DNA of 9,029 bases from Gammaproteobacteria bacterium (GTDB lineage: Bacteria; Pseudomonadota; Gammaproteobacteria; GCA-001735895), in contig JAOUJX010000151.1 of assembly GCA_029882955.1 (NCBI GenBank), positions 1-9,029 of the forward strand, given 5' to 3'. The position numbers were made by a program, and so were the translations under genes. Below are positions 1 through 6,488 of the stretch, one piece after another (position 1 is the stretch's first letter; each line of letters begins with the position of its first letter). The notes under the pieces are model-generated. The model was not told the DNA's origin. It did not search any database and saw only the letters and a list, made by a program, of their open reading frames with translations.

Positions 1-2
1 CC

Positions 3-920
3 TACCAGTTTATCGTGGGTTGTATATGGATTAACTTTGTCAACATATTTCTGTCATTTCTGGGTTGGCGGTATTCTTATGAATTGATGGTCACTATTCT
101 ACTTTTCGTGGCAATTGTACCGCTATGGTTTTCATCGAAGCGTGCACTTGTTGACCCTTTTAGCGCTTTTTATACGGTAGCATGGGGAATCCACTTAACC
201 GTTGTTACTCTGTACGTTCTTACATCGTTGGAAGTGATGAATACTGGTGTATATCACAGTCAGGTCATGTTGGGCAGCATCATAGAAATGTTTGTTATGA
301 CATTTGCGCTAGGCTATCGTTTTTTTCTGATCAACAGGGATAAGAATCTTATTGAGAAGAAAGTTGATGAAGAGATCAAACGATCGGCCTCCTGGGAGGA
401 AATTTCATACACTGACGCTTTAACCGGAATATACAATCGGAGAAAGTTTGACGAGTATATCAGTATGTATACCACCATCGCTCAGCGTAACAATCAACCT
501 TTCTACTTGATATTATTGGATATCGATCACTTCAAGAAAATTAACGACACTTATGGGCACGATATAGGCGACCAGGTACTGGTGGACTTTTCTAAAATGG
601 TTACCCAGTTAATACGTAAATCAGATATTTTCTGCAGATATGGAGGCGAGGAGTTTGCACTTATAGTATCAAATAATGAATCACTAGATGGACCAGTACT
701 GGCAGAAAAAATTCGACAGAACATGGAAAGTAACGAATTTAGTGAGAAAGCGATTAAACTCACAATCTCATGTGGCGTCGCTAGCTTTGAGGCTAATGAT
801 ACAGTATCCACTCTTATTCGATGTGCGGATGAAGCACTGTATAAAGCGAAAAGAGCAGGAAGAAACCGGGTTGAAGTAAATCCACCGATAGAATGTGATG
901 AGCAACGATTTCCAACATGA
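3..920 (+). CDS. Membrane diguanylate cyclase (7TMR-DISM-like membrane part plus GGDEF), 5' partial
   Basis: Makes cyclic di-GMP from two GTP at the inner face of the cytoplasmic membrane. The frame is open to the left edge, so the true start lies outside; the first start-like codon inside is GTG at 15, and residues are numbered from it. Hydrophobic segments fill about residues 5-105. The stretch around 83-104 (GSIIEMFVMTFALGYRF) resembles the end of the 7TMR-DISM seven-helix module. A short charged linker (108-130) leads to the GGDEF domain: DALTGIYNRR (134-143), LDIDHFKKIND (168-178) and the active-site loop GGEEF (210-214). RKSD (201-204) stands five residues before the loop, as expected for the RxxD product-inhibition I-site. 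With signature and I-site intact it should be active and feedback-inhibited. An extracellular DISMED2 sensor may precede it outside the window. The family call is firm; the sensed signal is unknown. Confidence 0.93.
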   Translation, partial: YQFIVGCIWINFVNIFLSFLGWRYSYELMVTILLFVAIVPLWFSSKRALVDPFSAFYTVAWGIHLTVVTLYVLTSLEVMNTGVYHSQVMLGSIIEMFVMTFALGYRFFLINRDKNLIEKKVDEEIKRSASWEEISYTDALTGIYNRRKFDEYISMYTTIAQRNNQPFYLILLDIDHFKKINDTYGHDIGDQVLVDFSKMVTQLIRKSDIFCRYGGEEFALIVSNNESLDGPVLAEKIRQNMESNEFSEKAIKLTISCGVASFEANDTVSTLIRCADEALYKAKRAGRNRVEVNPPIECDEQRFPT

Positions 921-1010
921 TATTCAGGTCGCTGACTATTCGCGTGCAGCATCGAGGTTCTACCTAACTTGCCGAAAAAACAAAAGGGCAACGAAGCTGT
1001 AGAAAAAGCC

Positions 1011-1060
1011 GGGGCAGAGAACAATATTCTCTTATATTAGAATCAATTGTTCTCTGACCC
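1011..1060. repeat. REP-like palindrome / long hairpin between convergent genes
   Basis: The 15-base arms GGGGCAGAGAACAAT (1011-1025) and ATTGTTCTCTGACCC (1046-1060) are inverted copies with one mismatch. Inside them a second pair, ATTCT (1026-1030) and AGAAT (1039-1043), extends the stem around the loop CTTATATT. Arms of the type GGGTCAGAGAACAAT resemble palindromic units linked to RAYT (REP-associated tyrosine transposase) genes in many gammaproteobacteria; that resemblance is from memory. No transposase is present here. The site lies downstream of the GGDEF gene and of the oppositely oriented anchor gene, a typical REP position. It could also stop or stabilise transcripts from both sides, although no T-run follows. 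Confidence 0.6.
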
Positions 1061-1075
1061 ATGTTTTTCATAATT

Positions 1076-1098
1076 CCCTCTGGAAGAAACCAGAAGGG
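1076..1098. terminator. Possible bidirectional terminator hairpin
   Basis: CCCTCTGG (1076-1083) pairs with CCAGAAGGG (1090-1098), with one bulged base, around the loop AAGAAA. It lies 10 bases beyond the stop of the anchor gene (minus strand) and also downstream of the GGDEF gene. Neither side has a clean T-run, though the plus side continues into A+T-rich sequence. It is an inferred terminator on position and pairing only. Confidence 0.35.
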
Positions 1099-1108
1099 GT
1101 ATATTAAT

Positions 1109-1768
1109 TTAAAGAACCTGCTTCAGGTTGTCGTAGTCGCCTGAGATAGTAATCGTAACTGTAACCACCTCATTTGAACGATTACGCCAGAACCACCCGT
1201 GACTACCATCGAATGCAGCCACAATTTGACTTTCGTGTGACGTCCTGGCTTTGCCTTTGTTGTAGTTGTGATACTTGATACTTTCGTTATCACCATGCGT
1301 GTCATAGTTAACATGGCCAGTATTCACTTCCCAGCGATAGGTAATTACCTGTTGCTTTTTCATGGCTGCTTTAATTTCTGCTGCAGCTCCAGGTTCCAGG
1401 GTAACAGAAAGTGACTCTGAGTTTACAAGCGGCTCTTCTTTTACCGTTGGAGCGACTTCCGCAACTGCTACCTCAGTGCCTATTTCTGCCAATGGGCGGG
1501 GTGACTCACCGACTACCGGAGTACTGATTTCGGGTTTTCCCTGTTGGGTCTCCTCCTGGGCAGCTTCCTCGGCCAGTTGCATTTTGATTTCACCCATTTG
1601 CTTTAGGCCCAGCTTTAGGCCTATACCAGTAGGGTCTATACCATACTCGGATGGCAGAATAACTGTAATCAGCAGTACCGCAGCTACTAGTCCCGCCAGT
1701 ATGGTTGACACGAAAAGCTGCTTGCTACTGGGTAATTCAACCTCAGTTGGGATATTTGTGTTGTACAT
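1109..1768 (-). CDS. One-pass 'transmembrane anchor' protein, last gene of the HupE set
   Basis: A 219-residue protein of the kind annotated as 'transmembrane anchor protein', recognised by its N-terminus (MYNTNIPTEVELPSSKQL) and the post-membrane block EYGIDPTGIGLKLGL (41-55). One TM helix spans about 18-39. A low-complexity Glu/Ala/Pro/Thr-rich linker (65-115) probably crosses the periplasm and carries a beta-rich C-terminal domain (about 117-219) with the blocks ITYRWEVNTGHVNYDTHGD and HGWFWRNRSNEVVTVTITISG. The latter faintly recalls GOLD-like or carbohydrate-binding sandwich folds; this is only an impression. The ATG at 1766-1768 has AGGAG (1776-1780 on the minus strand) seven bases upstream. 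It starts 18 bases after the HupE/UreJ stop, so the two are very likely cotranscribed. The biochemical role is unknown; it may hold or assist the HupE partner. Confidence 0.85.
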   Translation of the reverse strand: MYNTNIPTEVELPSSKQLFVSTILAGLVAAVLLITVILPSEYGIDPTGIGLKLGLKQMGEIKMQLAEEAAQEETQQGKPEISTPVVGESPRPLAEIGTEVAVAEVAPTVKEEPLVNSESLSVTLEPGAAAEIKAAMKKQQVITYRWEVNTGHVNYDTHGDNESIKYHNYNKGKARTSHESQIVAAFDGSHGWFWRNRSNEVVTVTITISGDYDNLKQVL

Positions 1769-1786
1769 AATGAAACTCCTGAAAAT

Positions 1787-2491
1787 TTAAGCGACGAAGT
1801 ATCCGGTCAGTTGTAAACCAATCAATATGAATCCGGTAGACATCAATACGGTGTTGGCACTATAGGCATAACGCAAAAATGATCGACTTCTTCGCCAGTA
1901 GCTCACTGCGATAAGTATCCCTGTAAGGGCTAACAACTGTCCAACCTCTACACCTACATTGAAAGCGATGAGATTAACGAGTAGGCCATCACCTGAGATT
2001 TCAAACTCCTGTATCTTGGTTGCCAGGCCAAAGCCGTGAAATAAACCAAAAATAAAAGTGGCCGCCTTAGGGTTAGGTTGATAGCCAAACCAGCGTTGAT
2101 AAGCTCCCATATTGTCGAGCGCCTTGTAGACAACTGAGAGGCCAATAATGGCGTCAATCAAATAGGCATTAGCTGGAATATCAAAAAACACACCTATCAA
2201 CAATGTGCTTGAATGACCTACGGCAAATAAAGTGACGTAGATGCCAATATGGGAAAGGCGATACAGGAAGAAGATAATACCCACCAGAAACAGCAGGTGG
2301 TCATATCCCGTGACCATATGCTTAGCCCCCAAATAGATGAAAGGAATAACATTGATTCCCGATATTTCCTGGATGTATCCCTGGTCACCCTGGGTTACTC
2401 CATGGGCAAAAGCGAGCCCGGTAAAGAAAAATAGAATAAATGCAATCCACAGCCTTCCCTTAAGCAGGCATGAATCAATGTTCTGAAACAT
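1787..2491 (-). CDS. HupE/UreJ family membrane protein, candidate metal (Ni/Co-type) transporter
   Basis: A 234-residue multi-pass inner-membrane protein. The family includes HupE and UreJ, linked to nickel supply for hydrogenase and urease; members outside such operons have unproven substrates. A signal peptide (about 1-29, ending AFA before HG) is followed by roughly six hydrophobic helices. Conserved blocks seen are AKHMVTGYDHLLFL (H58, D64, H65), GHSSTLL (H93), GLFHGFG (H152) and FNVGVEVGQL (E182, Q185); these polar residues inside helices are the likely metal path. I chose the ATG at 2489-2491 over an upstream TTG (2531-2533) because GAGGT (2499-2503) sits seven bases before it and the signal peptide then begins at the usual distance. 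No hydrogenase or urease gene is nearby. It follows a His-rich exported protein by 66 bases and precedes the anchor gene by 18, suggesting one operon for metal handling in the envelope. Confidence 0.88.
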   Translation of the reverse strand: MFQNIDSCLLKGRLWIAFILFFFTGLAFAHGVTQGDQGYIQEISGINVIPFIYLGAKHMVTGYDHLLFLVGIIFFLYRLSHIGIYVTLFAVGHSSTLLIGVFFDIPANAYLIDAIIGLSVVYKALDNMGAYQRWFGYQPNPKAATFIFGLFHGFGLATKIQEFEISGDGLLVNLIAFNVGVEVGQLLALTGILIAVSYWRRSRSFLRYAYSANTVLMSTGFILIGLQLTGYFVA

Positions 2492-2498
2492 TGTATGT

Positions 2499-2503
2499 AC
2501 CTC
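2499..2503 (-). promoter_or_regulatory. Shine-Dalgarno site deciding the HupE/UreJ start
   Basis: GAGGT on the minus strand, seven bases before the ATG at 2491. A second, stronger-looking GGGAGG (2523-2528) lies 31 bases further from the ATG but has no ATG, GTG or TTG at working distance in the reading frame. This favours the ATG over the upstream TTG start. Confidence 0.5.
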
Positions 2504-2557
2504 ATACGTTTTAATAAAAATACCTCCCGGCAAACGGAAAACCAGGCTTTCTAGCGG

Positions 2558-2881
2558 TTAAGAATCAAACGATAAAGTTGGGGGAGGAACCGGAGGAGAG
2601 TAGGCCTGGCTAATCAGAAAAGAGGGGGCATCTGTTTCCCAACGTGACTGGGTCCAGTTTGTCGAGAAACTTTCACTAGATACAGGCATAAAATATGAAA
2701 CATGGGAGTGGGAACCGCTTTCACCTTCCGAATCCAGTCCTTCATGACTGTGACCAGGGTCATCAAAGTGAAGATGGATACCATCGAGATGCCCTTTAGA
2801 ATAGTCAGCACTATGCACACTGCTAATCAAACCAATTAGCAGTATGTGAAATATGAGTAATGACGCGATCGACTTGCGCAT
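2558..2881 (-). CDS. Small histidine-rich exported protein, probable periplasmic metal binder
   Basis: A 107-residue protein I cannot assign to a named family. Counting from the ATG at 2879-2881, residues 1-24 form a signal peptide (MRKSIASLLIFHILLIGLIS, then SVHSA). The next 40 residues are rich in His, Asp and Glu, with pairs such as HLH, GHSH and SHSH: seven histidines in a short acidic stretch, a common look for periplasmic Zn/Co/Ni/Cu binders. The tail is proline-rich (YSPPVPPPTLSFDS). Small secreted His-rich proteins are known from metal-efflux operons (CzcI-type), but I cannot claim homology. An in-frame TTG nine bases upstream could also start it; the ribosome site is weak either way (TTGGA). 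It is the first gene before HupE/UreJ and behind a TATAAT box, which fits a metal-handling role by inference. Confidence 0.7.
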   Translation of the reverse strand: MRKSIASLLIFHILLIGLISSVHSADYSKGHLDGIHLHFDDPGHSHEGLDSEGESGSHSHVSYFMPVSSESFSTNWTQSRWETDAPSFLISQAYSPPVPPPTLSFDS

Positions 2882-2916
2882 GGTATCCAAGATATTTAAA
2901 TCGAGGCTGATGATAC

Positions 2917-2922
2917 ATTATA
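2917..2922 (-). promoter_or_regulatory. Candidate -10 box for the His-rich/HupE/anchor operon
   Basis: A perfect TATAAT on the minus strand, in the context CCAGTTATAATGTATC, placed so that transcription would start near 2910, about 29 bases before the ATG at 2881. No good -35 is seen 16-18 bases upstream (CTAAGA), so the promoter may need an activator or may be weak. Confidence 0.4.
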
Positions 2923-3056
2923 ACTGGTCTATTAGTAGCTCTTAGGCGCAATTAAACTACACCATGGATTCTTAATTTCTTTGCTAACGGGTATTTGCAG
3001 TCGAAGGCCCATATGGTGTTATGCAGCCCCAATTACCTCTGCTACTTTTGCTTTAT

Positions 3057-3206
3057 TTAGATGGATATAACCATAGCGTTAGTTTCATGAAAATAGAAAT
3101 AGACCCAGCTATCCAGGAGCGCATCAAAAAGATGATTAGCGATATAGTCATCATTTGATGAGATTACTTCTTCAATCAGTTTCTCTATGTCCACAAGTTT
3201 CTTCAT
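3057..3206 (-). pseudogene. Small ORF, possibly the front half of a decayed gene
   Basis: A 49-codon frame starting ATG at 3206 on the minus strand and ending TAA at 3057-3059. The peptide begins MKKLVDIEKLIEEV and is predicted helical and acidic, then becomes aromatic (DSWVYFYFHE). It has no Shine-Dalgarno site; a weak promoter at 3215-3244 would put the transcript start almost on the ATG. The neighbouring frame continues as protein-like sequence to a stop at 3019-3021, so a frameshift in a once longer gene is possible. I do not recognise the family, and the ORF may equally be chance. Confidence 0.25.
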
Positions 3207-3369
3207 ATTAATTTTGTATAACAGTGATTTAGGTCAATATTCAAATATCTACCCGGTGTTTTACTGAATGCATTAGGAGCAGGCCACCAAACTTATCAAA
3301 ACTGGCTCTCAACATGACACTGGGCAGATTGTCGGGCAGCTGCCTCGCCTGCCATCAGCATCGCAAATT

Positions 3370-3392
3370 CTGATGCCAGCGACTGGAAGCAG
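3370..3392 (-). terminator. Imperfect hairpin directly after the symporter stop
   Basis: CTGATGCCAG (3370-3379) and CTGGAAGCAG (3383-3392) pair at 8 of 10 positions around a CGA loop, immediately beyond the TAG of the SLC13 gene on the minus strand. No U-run follows, so it is a weak terminator candidate or an mRNA 3'-end stabiliser. Confidence 0.25.
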
Positions 3393-4766
3393 CTATAGAT
3401 AAAAGAAATAATACAAAACCACCAAAATTAATCCGCAGCCGATATTGACCATAAATCCATTCTTGATCATATCGCGGACATTGACGACTCCCGTGGAATA
3501 AGCAATAGCGCTGGGTGGCGTCCCCACCGGCATCATGAAGTCCAGCGATACACCGATGGCGATGAGCAAGGCTATGGACTTCATGTCGATCCCCAGGCTG
3601 CTGGAAAGAGGTATCAACAATGGAATCAGTATCGCGGCTGAGGCAGTATTACTGGCCACCATAGTCACTAGAATGCCAAAAAAAACCAGCATTAATAAAG
3701 TCAAAAACAAAGGAATGCCAGCAACCCCGGCTTGCAGTAAATTGGCTAGCCAGAGGTCAATACCGACCTGATTGACGGCTGCCCCCAGACTTAGCCCTCC
3801 GCCAAATAACAACAGTGTGGACCAGGAAATTTTAGCCAGATCAGTTTCATCCAGCAAACCCAGCGAAAACAAACAAATCAGCGGTATGAGGGCCACCGTA
3901 GACGAGGAAAGACCAGTAAAATTTGAGGTCAGCCACCCAGCCACAGTAATCACAAAAATAATGGCTATCAGCTTCTGTGATCGATTCAGCTTGCTGGACT
4001 TGTAAGTAAACTGAATTTTATCAATCTCGGGTTTGTTAAATAAAAATAACAGCAGCCAGGTAAATAAAAGAGCGAGGATCACGAAAGGAAGCGCTTTAAT
4101 CATCCATTCGACAAAACCTAAAGGAATATTATTTTCACCCAGGTATTTGGCCGCAATGGCGTTGGGCGGGCTACCCACCAAAGAGCCGATACCACCAATT
4201 GTCGCCGCATAAGCGACAGCGAGAACAGCACCTTTGGCGAATCGGGAATGTTCATCAAATAAATTATTTTCCCTAAGAACAATGATGGAAATCGGAATCA
4301 TGACGGCCGCAGCGGCGGTATTAGACATCCACAGGGATAAAAATGCGGTCACAAGCATGAGCCCAAGCACAAAAATAAGAGGTCGATCACCCACACGATC
4401 TAAAATTACATGCGCCATGCGGTGATCGATTTCATATTTTTGTAACCCTTGTGCGAGAACAAACCCACCAAGAAATAAAACGATTACCGGATCAAAATAA
4501 GGGTGAAATATGTCCTGGGCAGAAAAATTACCCAGCGACAGGAGTAAAAAGGAACCGATAAGAGCAGAAACATACAAAGGAATGACCTCTGATATCCAAA
4601 GCACAATCACGGTTACCAAAGTAGCCGCCACCAGAGCCTGATCAGAGTCTGGCTCTGGCCATATCCAGTAAGTAGTGAAGAAGCATAAAATGGAGACAGG
4701 CAGAGCCAACCACCTGTAGTTATGCTGGATGCCCGGGGAATCAGCCTTTTTTATTCTATCGAACAT
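3393..4766 (-). CDS. SLC13/DASS (INDY-type) sodium-coupled anion symporter
   Basis: A 457-residue inner-membrane carrier of the divalent anion:Na+ symporter family, whose members import dicarboxylates, citrate, sulfate or similar anions with sodium. It has the two inverted repeats of the family. The first carries SNT (148-150, in MSNTAAAAVMIPI) and GSPPNA (198-203); the second carries SNT (372-374, in ASNTASAAILIPL) and GTPPSA (415-420). In VcINDY these paired SNT motifs and the following loops form the substrate and sodium sites. Length is normal for the family and the protein looks complete. The exact anion cannot be read from sequence. Its ATG (4764-4766) overlaps by one base the TGA of the channel-like gene upstream (TGATG) and has no clear ribosome site of its own, so translation is probably coupled. 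Confidence 0.92.
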   Translation of the reverse strand: MFDRIKKADSPGIQHNYRWLALPVSILCFFTTYWIWPEPDSDQALVAATLVTVIVLWISEVIPLYVSALIGSFLLLSLGNFSAQDIFHPYFDPVIVLFLGGFVLAQGLQKYEIDHRMAHVILDRVGDRPLIFVLGLMLVTAFLSLWMSNTAAAAVMIPISIIVLRENNLFDEHSRFAKGAVLAVAYAATIGGIGSLVGSPPNAIAAKYLGENNIPLGFVEWMIKALPFVILALLFTWLLLFLFNKPEIDKIQFTYKSSKLNRSQKLIAIIFVITVAGWLTSNFTGLSSSTVALIPLICLFSLGLLDETDLAKISWSTLLLFGGGLSLGAAVNQVGIDLWLANLLQAGVAGIPLFLTLLMLVFFGILVTMVASNTASAAILIPLLIPLSSSLGIDMKSIALLIAIGVSLDFMMPVGTPPSAIAYSTGVVNVRDMIKNGFMVNIGCGLILVVLYYFFYL

Positions 4767-5275
4767 CAGTGCTTCTTTGAGGGTCGCGAAGCAGATGACT
4801 GTTTTTTCTTTAAGCGTTCAACATGCACAATCAGCGTGTCAGTTGTTTCTTTTAATAAGTCGAGTTCGTCGATCGTCAGGTCATCCAGTTGCTCGAGGTT
4901 GTATTCTATCGTATCGATAATCTTCCTGTGCGGGTGCTGTATTGGTCTCATAAAATAAGTCGTAACGGTAGCCACGATGGTTCCGAAGAACAAAACTGAA
5001 CCAATGACAATCCATAGACCACCAATCACTTGCGCCGCACCTGAAAGCGGTGCGTCAGCGATCCCCGCCGTGGAAAAGGCGGCCACCCCCCAATACAATG
5101 CTTTCCCATAAGAGTCGATAGATGTTGCTTCCATACCTTGCTCGGAGAGATATACACCGGCAGAAAACATCAGCCACAGCACGACTAATAGAATCACCAT
5201 TTTGGTAAACGGAGTGTGAACAAAGATATCGCTTAGAAATCGCCTAAATCGCGCTTGTCGCCCTATTTTTCTCAT
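4766..5275 (-). CDS. Two-TM ion-channel-like protein with a non-canonical pore motif
   Basis: A 169-residue protein with the layout of a minimal channel subunit: a basic N-terminus, TM1 (about 26-44), a re-entrant pore region (56-80), TM2 (about 84-107) and a cytosolic helical tail (112-160) that could form a coiled coil. The pore helix YWGVAAFSTAGIADAPLSG lies where K+ channels have TTVGYGD followed by a Pro-rich turn; here the filter region is STAGIAD (68-74). The Thr, the first Gly and the Asp are kept, but the Tyr-Gly of GYG is replaced by Ile-Ala. The TM2 sequence GGLWIVIGSVLFFGTIVATV is typical of the channel superfamily. Conduction of K+ therefore cannot be assumed. The ATG at 5273-5275 has GGTGA (5280-5284) nearby. 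The stop overlaps the symporter start, so the pair is an operon and may act together. Confidence 0.75.
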   Translation of the reverse strand: MRKIGRQARFRRFLSDIFVHTPFTKMVILLVVLWLMFSAGVYLSEQGMEATSIDSYGKALYWGVAAFSTAGIADAPLSGAAQVIGGLWIVIGSVLFFGTIVATVTTYFMRPIQHPHRKIIDTIEYNLEQLDDLTIDELDLLKETTDTLIVHVERLKKKQSSASRPSKKH

Positions 5276-5435
5276 CGCTTCACCGATTTTCTAAATAATG
5301 GTCTTCGATCAACAATCAAGTTTCACTATTCTACTATTTAAATTTGACTGTTAGTTATGAATATCCTTTGGGATTTGAATATTTGATCTGGAATCTGTTT
5401 TCTGAGCGTTTGTTAGAGACTGAGAGTCGTCGTTA

Positions 5436-5459
5436 GGGTCCTGTGTGACCCGGGTTTTT
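5436..5459. terminator. Hairpin with T-run downstream of the MBL gene
   Basis: GGGTC (5436-5440) and GACCC (5447-5451) pair around CTGTGT; on the plus strand GGG and a run of five T follow. It lies just after the stop of the minus-strand MBL gene, where on that strand the T-run becomes an A-run before the stem. It reads better as a plus-strand terminator, but no plus gene ends there; it may work weakly in both directions and separate MBL from the channel gene. Confidence 0.3.
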
Positions 5460-5462
5460 CGG

Positions 5463-6425
5463 CTAGAACAGCTCTTCTTCAACTTTCAGATAAGTAAAGC
5501 TTATTACACGTCCAAGGCTTTCAAAGCCACTCCAACCCTTATAATCAGACAGGTCTTCAGTCACTTTTGATTTCATCTCTGTGACATCCAGACCTTCTTC
5601 ATAATATCTAGCGACTGATTCATACAGCTTTTCCAGAAAAGCTAATGTTTTTCTAGGTACATCACGATCTCCAGCCTTTCCGTGCCCTGGTATGAAAAAT
5701 TCAGTTTCAGTAGCCAACGCATACTGAATTGCCTTGATCTGCCCCTTGATATCACCATCCTGTGGTTGTGATGAGATTCTTCCCACCATCACGATATCAC
5801 CCATAAACATCGCATTGTCCTCAACAACCTCTATCATGATATCGGTATCAGTATGAGCTTTACCTTGAAAGTGGATATTAAACTTTGTTCCCCCGATATT
5901 GACTGAATCCCCATGATCGACCCCCTGGTTAGGTGGTATAGCTACTGTTCCGTCAGTTACTCCTTCCGTCAATTGTTTCATGATTCCAACCCAGGTATCG
6001 CCTTCTCCGTTTTTAAGTCTCTCAATCATTCGATGATGGGCATAGATTTTTACACCCGGAAACTTCTCGACGATTGCCTGGTTTCCCAGCCAGTGGTCAC
6101 CATGTACATGTGTATTGATAACTGCCACCACCGGGAGCCCTGTTGTTTGATCAATTTTCTCAAGTAATTTACGGCCTATCTGAACGCTACTACCCGGATC
6201 TATCACGACTACACCTGCGTCAGTTACGACAAAACCCGTATTGGCGATAAAACCCTCGTTGTACTTACTGGGGCTTTCAAGAGGAGCAGAGACCAGGTGA
6301 ATCTTTTTGGTTAAACGTTCGACGGGCAATTCCCCGATAACCTTCGGGACTTTGACATCGTGAGCCGATACAGCACTTAAAAAAAACACACCGACCAAAA
6401 AAAATGAGCGCAGAACACCAGGCAT
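5463..6425 (-). CDS. Exported metallo-beta-lactamase-fold metallohydrolase
   Basis: A 320-residue periplasmic hydrolase of the MBL superfamily. A signal peptide (1-21, MPGVLRSFFLVGVFFLSAVSA before HD) directs export. The full dinuclear metal site is visible: HVHGDH (H106, H108, D110, H111), H191 in GKAHTDTD, D210 in MFMGD and H248 in PGHG. The C-terminal 60 residues are helical and charged. The general form (NTHVHGDHWLGN, AHTDTD, PGHG) matches the broad group that includes SoxH-like and quinoprotein-relay MBL proteins; it need not be a beta-lactamase and the substrate cannot be read. The start is well set: GGGAGG (6431-6436) stands five to six bases before the ATG. The gene lies 63 bases after phhB and 187 bases before the channel gene, on the same strand, with a hairpin in the latter gap, so linkage to channel and symporter is possible but unproven. 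Confidence 0.9.
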   Translation of the reverse strand: MPGVLRSFFLVGVFFLSAVSAHDVKVPKVIGELPVERLTKKIHLVSAPLESPSKYNEGFIANTGFVVTDAGVVVIDPGSSVQIGRKLLEKIDQTTGLPVVAVINTHVHGDHWLGNQAIVEKFPGVKIYAHHRMIERLKNGEGDTWVGIMKQLTEGVTDGTVAIPPNQGVDHGDSVNIGGTKFNIHFQGKAHTDTDIMIEVVEDNAMFMGDIVMVGRISSQPQDGDIKGQIKAIQYALATETEFFIPGHGKAGDRDVPRKTLAFLEKLYESVARYYEEGLDVTEMKSKVTEDLSDYKGWSGFESLGRVISFTYLKVEEELF

Positions 6426-6488
6426 TATGACCTCCCGAAACTATTAACAAGAACAAATGATTGCGGCTTGAAGCAGCCCAACCCGATT

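Larger units (their letters stand above)
2923..3392. other. Long stretch without a convincing gene; possible decayed CDS and small ORFs
   Basis: About 470 bases between the promoter of the His-rich gene and the end of the symporter gene. On the minus strand a 49-codon frame runs 3206-3057 (MKKLVDIEKLIEEVISSNDD at its start). In the next frame, overlapping its end and running to a stop at 3019-3021, the sequence reads RYGYIHLNKAKVAEVIGAA, which looks like a natural protein C-terminus. The two could be halves of one frameshifted gene. On the plus strand a 45-codon frame runs 3021-3158 and overlaps them. None has a ribosome binding site. A loose promoter precedes the minus-strand frame: TTGAAT (3239-3244) and TATACA (3215-3220), 18 bases apart. 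The part from 3245 to 3369 shows nothing I can name. Confidence 0.4.

Noticed and set aside
551..1024. 157-codon open frame on the minus strand
   Set aside because: It lies antisense to the GGDEF domain and runs into the REP-like repeat. Its peptide is Ser/Phe-rich with no recognisable motif, as expected of a shadow frame.
1362..1790. 142-codon open frame on the plus strand
   Set aside because: Antisense to the anchor gene; the Ser/Thr/Ala-rich peptide mirrors the Glu/Ala/Pro-rich linker on the other strand.
2935..3090. Possible integron attC-like site (GTT and AAC core-like words)
   Set aside because: The core words do not fit GTTRRRY/RYYYAAC and no integrase or cassette structure is present.
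3250..3325. Minus-strand mini-ORF MLRASFDKFGGLLLMHS
   Set aside because: It recalls peptides translated from dispersed repeats, but it is short, lacks a ribosome site and no second copy is seen in the window.
4722..4958. Plus-strand frames of 63-78 codons with Cys-rich peptides
   Set aside because: They overlap the channel-symporter junction in antisense, lack a ribosome site and contain no domain.
6426..6488. Terminator between phhB and the MBL gene
   Set aside because: Only a four-base stem (GGCT/AGCC near 6467-6480) without a T-run; too weak to list, so read-through from phhB into MBL is possible.
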